A stretch of 45,850 bases of DNA from CAYRIY01 sp964424335 (lineage in GTDB: Bacteria; Bacillota; Limnochordia; DTU080; RSA5), in assembly GCA_964424335.1 (NCBI GenBank), contig CAYRIY010000018.1, positions 1 through 45,850 on the forward strand. Direction: 5' to 3'. The notes beneath the pieces are model-generated. The model was not told the DNA's origin. It saw only the letters and a program-made list of their open reading frames with translations, and did no database searches. A program made the translations under genes and the position numbers. Positions 1-7,289 of this stretch are shown here, in pieces (the stretch's first letter is position 1; the number at the start of each line of letters is the position of its first letter).

Positions 1-55
1 AACCTGCGACCAGCCGATTATGAGTCGGACGCTCTAACCCCTGAGCTACGGGCCC
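1..55 (-). tRNA. tRNA-Ile with CAT anticodon (ileX type), truncated by the contig end
   Basis: Read on the minus strand from position 55, the sequence folds as acceptor GGGCCCG, T8-A9, D-stem GCTC/GAGC, and an anticodon loop CTCATAA flanked by CCGA/TCGG. The anticodon is CAT. The loop and the flanking AGGGGTTAGAGCG and GGTCGC resemble bacterial tRNA-Ile2, whose C34 is changed to lysidine to read AUA, more than elongator or initiator tRNA-Met. The T-loop and 3' acceptor lie outside the window. tRNA-Met cannot be fully excluded without the missing third of the molecule. Confidence 0.85.
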
Positions 56-76
56 AAATAGCGTGGAACGAAAGCT

Positions 77-105
77 ATTATACCAGATACCGCCCTTCAA
101 GACAA
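77..105 (-). promoter_or_regulatory. Sigma-A-type promoter of the tRNA-Ile gene
   Basis: On the minus strand a TTGTCT -35 (105-100) lies 17 nt from a perfect TATAAT -10 (82-77). TGG directly before the -10 gives an extended -10 element. The tRNA 5' end is 21 nt downstream of the -10. Confidence 0.7.
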
Positions 106-129
106 CGTTTGTACGGCCTTCCTTGCGCG

Positions 130-161
130 GCGTCCCGAGCGGGATTTGAACCGGTGCTGGA
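130..161 (-). pseudogene. Possible tRNA 3'-half remnant
   Basis: The minus strand reads like a tRNA T-arm and acceptor (core GGTTCAAATCCCG followed by GGGACGC), but the T-stem pairs poorly and no D-arm or anticodon arm precedes it. What precedes it is the cox terminator and a 12-bp palindrome at 164-175. It could be a decayed tRNA or an old integration scar. Chance similarity is possible. Confidence 0.25.
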
Positions 162-175
162 CGCCTCGATCGAGG

Positions 176-206
176 AGAAAGAAAAGACCCGGCTATGCGC
201 CGGGTC
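176..206 (-). terminator. Intrinsic terminator of the cox operon
   Basis: On the minus strand GACCCGGC and GCCGGGTC form a perfect 8-bp stem (206-199 and 193-186) with a 5-nt loop, followed by TTTTCTTTCT. The coxD stop codon lies at the 3' edge of the loop and first stem base, so the last coxD codons are part of the hairpin. Confidence 0.8.
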
Positions 207-498
207 CGATGAACGAAATGCCTTGTTGAGCGAGTATGCCTAACACGATGCAGATGGCGATCACGAACCCTGCGCCGAAAAACGCGCTCAAGATTGGATT
301 GTCGAAGCGCAGGTGCATGAAGTACATGGCGACCAGCACGAACTTGGCGAGTGAGAGTATGACCAGGATCGGCACCACCACGGGCTTTAGAGGCTCCATG
401 TAGACAACCAAGACCTCCAAAGCCGTGAGTATTGCCAAGTACAAGGCGATCTTCCAGTAATCTTTGGTCGTCGGCCCGTGTGCCTTTGCGTTTTGCAT
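193..498 (-). CDS. coxD: Cytochrome c oxidase subunit IV (caa3 type, CtaF-like)
   Basis: A 101-residue membrane protein with three hydrophobic segments (about 17-36, 41-62 and 70-92), the size and shape of the prokaryotic subunit IV family. The mid-protein stretch KFVLVAMYFMHLRFD is typical of this family. It is the last gene of the coxBACD operon, 24 bp after coxC. The ATG at 498 is preceded by AGGGAGG 12 nt upstream. The subunit has no cofactor and helps stabilise the haem-copper oxidase in the membrane. The gene ends inside the terminator hairpin. The assignment rests on length, topology and position as well as the motif. Confidence 0.9.
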   Translation of the reverse strand: MQNAKAHGPTTKDYWKIALYLAILTALEVLVVYMEPLKPVVVPILVILSLAKFVLVAMYFMHLRFDNPILSAFFGAGFVIAICIVLGILAQQGISFIGPGA

Positions 499-522
499 CG
501 ATTGCCTGCCTCCCTTACAACC

Positions 523-1119
523 TTAGTGGCTGAGTCCCATGAGATATACGACCGTGAAGATCACGATCCAGACCACGTCGACAAAGTGCCAATACAGGCC
601 TGCCACTTCGACGTCGACCGCTCGTCGACCTGGGTTGACGGGCCTAAAGGTGTGAAGGAGCAGTGACGTCAGCCAAATCACACCGATGGCCACGTGGACC
701 CCGTGTATGCCGGTCATCACGAAGAACGTGCTGCCGAACAGGTTGGTGCTCAGGGTCAGCCCGGCGTGAACGAAATGGGTGAACTCATACACCTGGAAGC
801 CCAGGAAGGTGAGTCCCATCACGATGGTCGCCAGCAGCGAGAGGCGGACGTTCTTGATATCATTTCGATGGCTGAACGACACGGCTAGGGCCATGGACAA
901 ACTGCTCATGAGGAGCACGAAGGTGCTGATCGTCGTGAGCGGCAGGTCCAAGATTTCCTGCGGGTATGGCCCTACGAGGCTCTTGCCTTCATAGTAGAGA
1001 TACGTCGCGATCAGCGAGCCGAAAAACATGCACTCCGACGCGATGAAGATCCAAAAGGCCAGTTTGCGATTTGGTATGCCCGTCGACGTGTGTTCGACGT
1101 GGCCGACTTCTTGACTCAA
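523..1119 (-). CDS. coxC: Cytochrome c oxidase subunit III
   Basis: A 198-residue protein with about five membrane helices, matching the short subunit III of bacterial caa3 oxidases. Family features include the early KLAFWIFIASECMFFGSLIATY stretch (part shown by the conserved Glu in a membrane helix) and the later HGVHVAIGVIW and YWHFVDVVWI motifs. The TTG start at 1119 is supported by GGGAGGCG 8 nt upstream and overlaps the coxA stop by 4 nt (TTGA), which suggests translational coupling. Subunit III supports stable turnover of the catalytic subunit I. Confidence 0.95.
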   Translation of the reverse strand: MSQEVGHVEHTSTGIPNRKLAFWIFIASECMFFGSLIATYLYYEGKSLVGPYPQEILDLPLTTISTFVLLMSSLSMALAVSFSHRNDIKNVRLSLLATIVMGLTFLGFQVYEFTHFVHAGLTLSTNLFGSTFFVMTGIHGVHVAIGVIWLTSLLLHTFRPVNPGRRAVDVEVAGLYWHFVDVVWIVIFTVVYLMGLSH

Positions 1120-2996
1120 GCGTCTTCGCCTCCCGGAATGATGTGGTATCCTCCGACGCCCTCAAAGGCCCATGCGAGGATCGAGAGAATGAGGACGACC
1201 AGCATTGCCCAGGCCAGCGGAATGCTGTAGATCATCCCGGCGCTCCCGATCGTGATCGCTGCGGCGGCGATGAGTGGGAAGTACGACTGGTCGGGCATAT
1301 GGATTCCGTGTGACTCCTCGTCGTGCTCATCGGAAGCGGCCGTTTCGCGCTCGGGCAACTCCGTGTGCTTTACGTGCCACAGGTGATCCCTGGCGAGGAT
1401 GCGCGGTATCTTCGCGAAGTTGTACGGCGGCACGGGCGACGGGAGCGACCACTCGATCGTCCTGGCATCCCATACGTCCGCTTCGGCCTTTTCGCCCTTT
1501 GCTAGGCTCATGGCCAGGTTGACGAGGTAGATGAAGACGCCTACGGCTAAGATGTATGCGCCGACGGTCGATACCTGGTTCCAAAAGTCAAGGCCCAAAG
1601 CAGCGTCGTAGGTGTAGATGCGGCGCGGCATGCCCATCAGCCCGAGGAAGTGCATCGGGAAGAAGGTGATGTTGAATCCGATGAACATCAGCCAGAAGTT
1701 CAGCTTGCCGAGACGCTCATTCATGAGCTTGCCGGTGAGCTTGGGGAACCAGTAGTAGAGGCCGGCGAAGAGCGCGAAGAGCGAACCGCCGATCAGTACA
1801 TAGTGAAAGTGTGCGACCACGAAGTACGTGTCCTGCTGCTGCGCGTCGGCAGGGGCGGCGGAGTGCATGATGCCGCTGAAGCCGCCGAGCATGAACATCC
1901 AAAGGAAGCCGAGGGAGAACAGCATCGGGGTCGTAAACCTCAGCGATCCGCCCCAAATCGTCGAGAGCCAGTTGAAGATCTTGACGCCGGTTGGGATCGC
2001 AATGGTCATCGTGGTCAACGCAAAGACGGAGTTGACCATGGGACCAAGGCCGACCGTGAACATGTGGTGCGTCCACACCGCAAATCCGAGGAACCCGATG
2101 AGGATGGTTGAGAACACCATGACCGGGTAGCCGAAGAGCGGCTTACGTGAGAACGTGGGCAGGATCTCGGATACGATTCCCATCGCCGGCAGGATCAGGA
2201 TGTACACCTCAGGGTGTCCGAAGACCCAGAAGAGGTGCTGCCATAGTACGACGTCTCCGCCCGCGGCAACCTCGTAGAAGTTGGTCCCGAACATCCGGTC
2301 GAACATCAGGAGAATGAGCCCGACGGTGATCGCGGGGAACGACAAAATGATCAGGAACTGCGTGACGAGCGTGGTCCAGACGAAGACGGGCATGCGCATC
2401 AACGACATGCCGGGCGCTCGCATGTTGAAGATGGTGACGATGAAGTTGAACCCTGCGGCAAGCGATGCAACGCCGAGGACTTGCAGTCCCATCATCCAGT
2501 AGTCCATGTTGAACCCTGGGCTGTACGTGGTCGACGACAGGTTCGCGTATCCAAACCATCCGCCGTCAGGCGGGGCGCCCACAAACCAGCTCACGTTGAT
2601 GAAGATCGCCCCGAACAGGTAAATCCAGTAACTAAAGGCGTTGAGGCGCGGGAAGGCGACGTCGCGCGCTCCGATCATCAACGGGATGAGGTAATTGAAG
2701 AACGCCGCCGATAACGGCATGACCGCAAGGAAGATCATCGTGGTGCCGTGCATCGTAAAGAGCGCATTGAACGTGTCGGCGTCAACGACGGACAGGTTTG
2801 GTCCGGCCAGTTGCGCGCGAATGATCAATGCCTCGATGCCCCCGACCAGAAAGAAGAAGATCGCGGACACGCCGTACATGATCCCTATTCGTTTGTGGTC
2901 AACCGTGGTGAGCCAGCTCAAAAGGCCCTTGCGTGCACGAGGCCTCGGTAATATCCCAGTGCGTTCCTGGTGGTAAACCTCTTGGTATGTCGCCAT
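1116..2996 (-). CDS. coxA: Cytochrome c oxidase subunit I (caa3 type)
   Basis: This is the catalytic haem-copper subunit, reducing O2 to water and pumping protons across the cytoplasmic membrane. It is 626 residues long with about 13-14 helices. The CuB/active-site motif GHPEVYILILP sits near residue 260. The downstream THHMF and VVAHFHYVLIGG stretches hold the further CuB and haem ligands. The C-terminus is extended past the core by a soluble stretch and two more helices, as in Bacillus CtaD. The ATG at 2996 follows GAGGGG at about 8 nt and lies 21 bp after coxB. No haem A synthase or assembly gene is in the window. Confidence 0.97.
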   Translation of the reverse strand: MATYQEVYHQERTGILPRPRARKGLLSWLTTVDHKRIGIMYGVSAIFFFLVGGIEALIIRAQLAGPNLSVVDADTFNALFTMHGTTMIFLAVMPLSAAFFNYLIPLMIGARDVAFPRLNAFSYWIYLFGAIFINVSWFVGAPPDGGWFGYANLSSTTYSPGFNMDYWMMGLQVLGVASLAAGFNFIVTIFNMRAPGMSLMRMPVFVWTTLVTQFLIILSFPAITVGLILLMFDRMFGTNFYEVAAGGDVVLWQHLFWVFGHPEVYILILPAMGIVSEILPTFSRKPLFGYPVMVFSTILIGFLGFAVWTHHMFTVGLGPMVNSVFALTTMTIAIPTGVKIFNWLSTIWGGSLRFTTPMLFSLGFLWMFMLGGFSGIMHSAAPADAQQQDTYFVVAHFHYVLIGGSLFALFAGLYYWFPKLTGKLMNERLGKLNFWLMFIGFNITFFPMHFLGLMGMPRRIYTYDAALGLDFWNQVSTVGAYILAVGVFIYLVNLAMSLAKGEKAEADVWDARTIEWSLPSPVPPYNFAKIPRILARDHLWHVKHTELPERETAASDEHDEESHGIHMPDQSYFPLIAAAAITIGSAGMIYSIPLAWAMLVVLILSILAWAFEGVGGYHIIPGGEDA

Positions 2997-3017
2997 GATG
3001 GACCCCTCTTCTCGGAA

Positions 3018-4049
3018 TTACTTAAGCGCCTGTAGGAAGGCGACAAGTGCATCGACGTCCGCATCACTCATCGGGATGCTGGGCATGAGTGCGCCCGGCT
3101 TGACTGCGCGCGGATCCTTGATCCACGCGGCCAAGTTTTCGGGGGTGTTGTCGAACATCCCCGCGGCCAAGGATATCCGGCTGCCGAAGTCCGTAAGGTC
3201 AGGTCCGACCGTGCCCGTTGCCGTGGTGCCATCGATGGTGTGGCAAGCGGCACAGGCGCCGTTCATGAACAGTTCGTGGCCTCGCGCAGCCAGATCACTG
3301 CTGGCGACGGCTTGAACTGCGATTTGCTCCGATTCCCGGGATGCGATCCAAGCGTCGTACTCCTCAGGCTCGAGGGCGATGACGCGGAACCTCATGTTTG
3401 CGTGTGAGGTGCCGCAGTACTCGGCGCATTGACCGTAGTAGACACCGGGCTCGTCAGCCTGAAACCACATGGTATTGGCGCGGTTGGGGATGACGTCGAC
3501 TTTGCCGGCGAGCCTTGGCACCCAGAAGCTGTGGATTACATCGGCCGACTCCAGGGTAATCTCGACGGGAACACCGACAGGGATCCGCATCTCATTCGCA
3601 GTGGCGAAGCCATGCTCGGGGTACTCGACAGCCCACCACCATTGATAGCCGACGACGCGCACTTTGACGTTGTCGCCTGCGGGCGCGGCTGCGAGTTCGA
3701 ACGTCATCCGCACGGTGGGGACGGCCATGAAGAGCAGGAGAATCACAGGGACTGCAGTCCAGAGGATCTCTAGGCGAGCGTTTCCGTGCGTCTGAGGAGG
3801 GATTGCGTCGCCCGGTTTTCCGCGAAAGCGGATAACGGCGTAGGCGAGCGCTGATCCAACGATGACGAAGATAAACAACGCGATGTACAACGTGATATTG
3901 AACAGATCGAGTTGCATGCGAGCCACCGGTCCAGCCGGTGCGAGTGTCGATTGGGGCAATGCTGCGGCTGCATGCCCTGACAGTAGCACCGGGGTGAGGA
4001 CCGAGAGGCCGTGTATGATGCGTTTGATACTGTTGCGGCAGCGATCCAT
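3018..4049 (-). CDS. coxB: Cytochrome c oxidase subunit II with fused cytochrome c domain
   Basis: A 343-residue protein: N-terminal signal region (about 1-30), two membrane helices (about 48-72 and 92-114), a CuA cupredoxin domain and a C-terminal cytochrome c domain. The CuA ligands are visible in CAEYCGTSHANM (about 208-219), with the upstream His in VIHSFWVP. The haem-c site is CAACH (about 265-269), with a likely axial Met in GALMPSIPM. The fused haem c makes this a caa3 oxidase that takes electrons from membrane or soluble cytochrome c. The ATG follows GGGAGAGG. It is the first gene of the operon. Confidence 0.97.
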   Translation of the reverse strand: MDRCRNSIKRIIHGLSVLTPVLLSGHAAAALPQSTLAPAGPVARMQLDLFNITLYIALFIFVIVGSALAYAVIRFRGKPGDAIPPQTHGNARLEILWTAVPVILLLFMAVPTVRMTFELAAAPAGDNVKVRVVGYQWWWAVEYPEHGFATANEMRIPVGVPVEITLESADVIHSFWVPRLAGKVDVIPNRANTMWFQADEPGVYYGQCAEYCGTSHANMRFRVIALEPEEYDAWIASRESEQIAVQAVASSDLAARGHELFMNGACAACHTIDGTTATGTVGPDLTDFGSRISLAAGMFDNTPENLAAWIKDPRAVKPGALMPSIPMSDADVDALVAFLQALK

Positions 4050-4070
4050 GTTACCTCTCCCGACCTTGTT

Positions 4071-4100
4071 ATTCTAGATGGAGGCCTAAAAGACTCACAA
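4071..4100 (-). promoter_or_regulatory. Candidate promoter for the cox operon
   Basis: On the minus strand TTGTGA (4100-4095), an 18-nt spacer and TAGAAT (4076-4071) precede coxB by about 20 nt. The match to sigma-A is partial (4/6 and 5/6). Confidence 0.3.
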
Positions 4101-4237
4101 AGATTTCATATTCACGTTCCCACCGTAGATTCCTCTATCTTGACGTGGTGTTTTTCCCCATTTGAAGGATGAGACGCGGGCTTCGAGGAAGGGGGAATGC
4201 GCGATATCCTATGTCTTTCGTGACACGTCGGACGCGA

Positions 4238-4260
4238 TTTTGAAATCGAGAATTTCAAAA
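4238..4260. repeat. Inverted repeat upstream of the nif3-like gene
   Basis: TTTTGAAAT and ATTTCAAAA form a perfect 9-bp inverted repeat around a 5-nt centre, ending 16 nt before the ATG at 4277. It has no T-tract on the plus strand beyond its own arm. It may be an operator or a weak hairpin in the 5' leader. Confidence 0.5.
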
Positions 4261-4276
4261 AGATTGGGGATGAAGT

Positions 4277-5392
4277 ATGGCGGCGACCGCTGGGCAGATT
4301 TGGGATTGGATCGAGGAACTCGCTCCGAGTTTCCTCGCGGAGGAGTGGGACAATGTCGGGTTGCAGTGCGGAACATTCGCCAAGGAGACGAAGAAGGCGC
4401 TAACAGCGCTCACTGTGACTTCGGACGTCGTCGATCAGGCGATCTCGGGTGGGTATGACCTCATCGTCGCACACCATCCGCTCATATTTCGTCCTCTTTC
4501 CCGCATCGACGCTTCGAGCCCGCAAGGGGAGATCCTGCATCGATTGATCGGCGCAAGGTTGACTTGCATCGCAGCCCACACCAATCTCGACGCAGCGCCC
4601 TTGGGAGTAAATGAGGGACTCGCAAGACGGCTCTCTCTAAGTGATACCGCGGTGCTCAGCCCCTCGGCCGCGGCCAAGGTGGATAAACTGGTGACCTTTG
4701 TGCCTGCGGCGCACGTGGACGCGGTCCGGAATGCGCTTGCCTCGGCGGGCGCGGGCGAGATCGGGGAATACACCCATTGCACCTTCGGCGTGAGCGGCAT
4801 TGGAACATTTGTCCCGAGTGCGCGCGCCGAGCCATTCACGGGCAAGAGGGGCTCGCTAAGCCGGGTTGAAGAGGTGCGACTCGAAGTGGTCTTGCCAAGG
4901 CGAGTGCGAAGCGAAGCGGTGGCGCGCCTTGTGCGCGCTCACCCATATGAAGAGGTTCCGATCGACATTTATCCCCTCGAGGAAGCGCTCGATGTGCGGT
5001 CGGGAATTGGCAGGATTGGGAAGCTCCCGCGACCGATGGGGGCAAAGGAGTTTTTAGAACACGTCCAGAAATCGTTAGAGCTGTCCGAATTGAGAGTCGC
5101 CGGCGCGTTGCCCGAGTCTGTGGAGACGGTAGCGGTCCTCGGCGGATCGGGCGGATCGTTCGTGAATAGGGCTGCTTTGCTTGGCGCAGACGCGCTGATC
5201 ACCGGCGATGTCGATTATCACGATGCCGATCTCGCTCGATCATTGGGGCTGTTGGTCGTAGATGCAGGCCACTTTGGCACCGAGCGGCACGTTCCGGTCG
5301 ATTTAGCGACGTACTTGACCGGGCGCGCGGACCAAGAGGGCGTCGAACTTCACGTCGACGTCGCCCGCGAGCGCGATGCGTTTATTCGCTAA
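4277..5392 (+). CDS. Nif3-like dinuclear metal centre protein (YqfO family)
   Basis: At 371 residues it matches Bacillus YqfO (about 373), which has a PII-like domain inserted in the Nif3 fold. Metal-site motifs seen are VAHHPLIF near the N-terminus, HTNLDAAPLGVNEGLA, and near the C-terminus GDVDYHDA and VDAGHFGTER. The middle segment (about 130-230) corresponds to the inserted domain. The family is annotated as GTP cyclohydrolase I type 2 homologue, but its true reaction is unsettled. The ATG at 4277 has GGGGATG just upstream. It starts a plus-strand run with two zinc-binding proteins. A 177-bp gap with GC-rich hairpins (for example GGGCCG/CGGCCC around 5436) separates it from the next gene. 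Confidence 0.93.
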   Translation: MAATAGQIWDWIEELAPSFLAEEWDNVGLQCGTFAKETKKALTALTVTSDVVDQAISGGYDLIVAHHPLIFRPLSRIDASSPQGEILHRLIGARLTCIAAHTNLDAAPLGVNEGLARRLSLSDTAVLSPSAAAKVDKLVTFVPAAHVDAVRNALASAGAGEIGEYTHCTFGVSGIGTFVPSARAEPFTGKRGSLSRVEEVRLEVVLPRRVRSEAVARLVRAHPYEEVPIDIYPLEEALDVRSGIGRIGKLPRPMGAKEFLEHVQKSLELSELRVAGALPESVETVAVLGGSGGSFVNRAALLGADALITGDVDYHDADLARSLGLLVVDAGHFGTERHVPVDLATYLTGRADQEGVELHVDVARERDAFIR

Positions 5393-5569
5393 AGCTCGGC
5401 GGTTCCAAGCTGCCTTGTTGGTCATGAGTTGGCCGGGGCCGGCTTTCGGCCCACGTGCCGCCTTTTCGCCAAAAGCGAAGTGGGTCAGGCAACGCCTGTC
5501 GGAATAATCTGGTTCGGACTGGTGGGTTTGAGCATTTGCAAGCGATGGATGGAATGGAGGAGATGCTCG

Positions 5570-5755
5570 TTGAGAGAGCGTATTTGCGAAATCTGCGATC
5601 GACCGATCCCAAGGGAGCGGTTGAACGCCTTGCCGGAGACCAGGCGCTGCGTTGAGTGCGCCCGAAAGAACGGCTCCGGCCTTTCCCCCAGGCGGGTAAA
5701 GATCGGGATGGACGTAGAGACCTATAAGGATCTATTGCGGGCGACTCGGACCTAA
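5570..5755 (+). CDS. Small C4 zinc-finger protein (DksA/TraR type)
   Basis: A 61-residue protein starting at TTG 5570, chosen because GGAGGAG lies 8 nt upstream and because the zinc finger then sits at the N-terminus. Cysteines C6, C9, C27 and C30 form CxxC-x17-CxxC, and the spacer has the EICDRPIPRERLNALPETRRC pattern (conserved P-I-P and A-L-P) seen in the zinc finger of DksA/TraR proteins. The coiled-coil part of DksA is absent, so it is not a full DksA. It lies between the Nif3-like gene and a second zinc protein. A longer reading from 5429 adds residues that lack conservation signs. Function unknown. Confidence 0.75.
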   Translation: MRERICEICDRPIPRERLNALPETRRCVECARKNGSGLSPRRVKIGMDVETYKDLLRATRT

Positions 5756-5788
5756 ATCTGTGTCGATCCGGGAGGAGTCCAGTCGGCC

Positions 5789-6499
5789 ATGTCTCAATCG
5801 CCATTGTCAGAAATGGAAAAGCTTTTTGATCTTCAAGAGGTCGATGGCGCGCTCGGGCGTTTCCGCGCATTGCTCGAGTCGTCGGATGAGGGACGCCGCG
5901 TAGCGCTTTGCGCCGAGCGGTATGAGAAGGCGATTTGGGCTCGCAAAGCCGCAGCATCGGCGCTTGTAAAATCGGAGCAGGCCCTCAAACGATGCGAACT
6001 CGATCTCGCCGCCGCAGACGAGAGCGTCGAGCGACTGCGCGGCAGGATCTACGGCGGCGAAGTGACGAGCCCTAAGGAGCTGGCCGCGCTCGAGGAGCGC
6101 CTCAACATCGAGAGGCGCAAGAAAGAGACTCTGGAAGACGCGGTCCTCGCGGCAATGGAGCGGCTGGAGCAAACTAAAGCGCAAGTCGACAAAGTTGAGA
6201 GTATCGTTCCAAAGATCAAGAGGGAGCACGGGGCCGCCAGGGCCGCCTACGATCGCGCCAAGGCCGAGTGGACCGCTGAAATCGCCCGCCTCGAAGATCG
6301 GCGGCGCTCCATCGTGTCGGGCGTCGACCCACGCAACTTAAAGGTGTACGACTCACTCATCGCTTCCACCAATGGCAGGCCCGTTGCCAAAGTGATCAAC
6401 CGCAGGTGCGATGGGTGCCATGTGGAACTGCCCACGGGCGCCCGGGTGGGGGAGACGGCACGTTGTCCGAACTGCGGTCGATTGCTTTGGTGGCCCTGA
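5789..6499 (+). CDS. Zinc-ribbon coiled-coil protein (COG1579 family)
   Basis: A 236-residue protein, mostly a long charged coiled coil (about 10-180), ending in a C4 zinc ribbon (RRCDGCHVELP ... ARCPNCGRLLWW). This layout is that of the C4-type zinc-ribbon family COG1579, which often sits next to Nif3-like genes in Bacillota. A nucleic-acid-related role has been proposed for the family but is not settled. The ATG at 5789 follows GGGAGGAG by about 13 nt. The gene is followed by a 358-bp stretch before mraZ. Confidence 0.88.
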   Translation: MSQSPLSEMEKLFDLQEVDGALGRFRALLESSDEGRRVALCAERYEKAIWARKAAASALVKSEQALKRCELDLAAADESVERLRGRIYGGEVTSPKELAALEERLNIERRKKETLEDAVLAAMERLEQTKAQVDKVESIVPKIKREHGAARAAYDRAKAEWTAEIARLEDRRRSIVSGVDPRNLKVYDSLIASTNGRPVAKVINRRCDGCHVELPTGARVGETARCPNCGRLLWWP

Positions 6500-6857
6500 C
6501 ATGCGCGCGAACTTGCGCCTCGATCCCCCCACTTTCTCCCACTCCCAGCGGAAATCGATCCCCGAAATCGCTTGAAATTGGCCTTTGACCGGCCTTTCAT
6601 CGGCATTTTTCCACGCATCTCGGCCAACTAGTCGCCCCACGTTTACCTCCTTGTTCGACCCCGAGCAAGCAACCCGAATCGGATTCATTCTGCCTTCCAT
6701 CAGGCCCTTATCGTCGCCGTAACGCGTGTCTTCAACGTATTTTCCGTAATTTTGTCTCCGCAGGAGGATTTGAAATCAGCGGGGAGAAAATGGGGGTTAC
6801 TGTGGTGGATAGTGGGGGATTGTGGGGCCCTTGAAATTGGTTGGAGGCTAGAGCGGC
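6500..6857. other. Intergenic region upstream of the dcw cluster
   Basis: No gene was found here. The region must contain the promoter of the division cluster, but no convincing -35/-10 pair was seen. It holds the MraZ-type repeats at 6791-6827 and, at 6528-6547 on the minus strand, three TGGG words spaced 6 and 10 nt. No RNase P RNA signature was found, although this is a common place for one in related genomes. Confidence 0.7.
6791..6827 (+). promoter_or_regulatory. MraZ-type operator: 10-bp-phased GTGG repeats
   Basis: TGG words at 6803, 6813 and 6823, each preceded by G-rich flanks, are spaced exactly 10 bp. A fourth G-rich word (TGGGGG) starts at 6791, slightly out of phase. MraZ is known to bind short TGGG-type direct repeats with 5-nt spacers in front of its own operon. 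The array ends 31 nt before the mraZ start. Confidence 0.75.
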
Positions 6858-7289
6858 TTGTTCATGGGCGAGTATCAACATAGCCTCGACGATAAGGGGC
6901 GCCTGATCGTACCCTCCAAGTTTCGAGAGCCCCTTGGCGGACGCTGTGTGATAACTCGCGGATTGGACAAGTGCCTTTTCGTCTACCCCGAGTCCGAGTG
7001 GCGGACCATGGAGGAAAAATTGAAACAGCTGCCGCTGACCCAGAGCGATGCCCGGGCGTTCGTTCGGTTTTTCTTCTCGGGAGCGACCGATCTCGAACTG
7101 GACAAGCAAGGCCGAGTGATGATCCCTGCCAACCTGAGGGAGTACGCAAGTCTCGATAAAGATGTGGTCGTGATCGGAGTCTCGACAAGAGTCGAGCTGT
7201 GGTCGAAGGAAGTTTGGGCGGCATATGTGGACGAGGCGGAGTCGTCCTTTGAGGCTATTGCAGAAAAAATTGTCGATTTGGGGATTTAG
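6858..7289 (+). CDS. mraZ: Transcriptional regulator MraZ
   Basis: A 143-residue protein with two SpoVT/AbrB-like repeats. The N-terminal MGEYQHSLDDKGRLIVPSKFRE and the second-half LELDKQGRVMIPANLREYA are the two DXXXR-type repeats of MraZ (conserved D-x-K-G-R and D-x-Q-G-R). TTG at 6858 is taken as start because GGAGG lies 10 nt upstream and MraZ proteins usually begin MFMGEYQH. It is the first gene of the dcw operon and the likely ligand of the repeats just upstream. The rsmH start follows its stop directly. Confidence 0.97.
   Translation: MFMGEYQHSLDDKGRLIVPSKFREPLGGRCVITRGLDKCLFVYPESEWRTMEEKLKQLPLTQSDARAFVRFFFSGATDLELDKQGRVMIPANLREYASLDKDVVVIGVSTRVELWSKEVWAAYVDEAESSFEAIAEKIVDLGI

Noticed and set aside
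5393..5569. Structured RNA or riboswitch
   Set aside because: It contains GC-rich hairpins but nothing that matches a known class, and no terminator-like U-tract.
6500..6790. RNase P RNA gene
   Set aside because: The usual conserved core sequences could not be found, and the region is shorter than needed once the operator is excluded.
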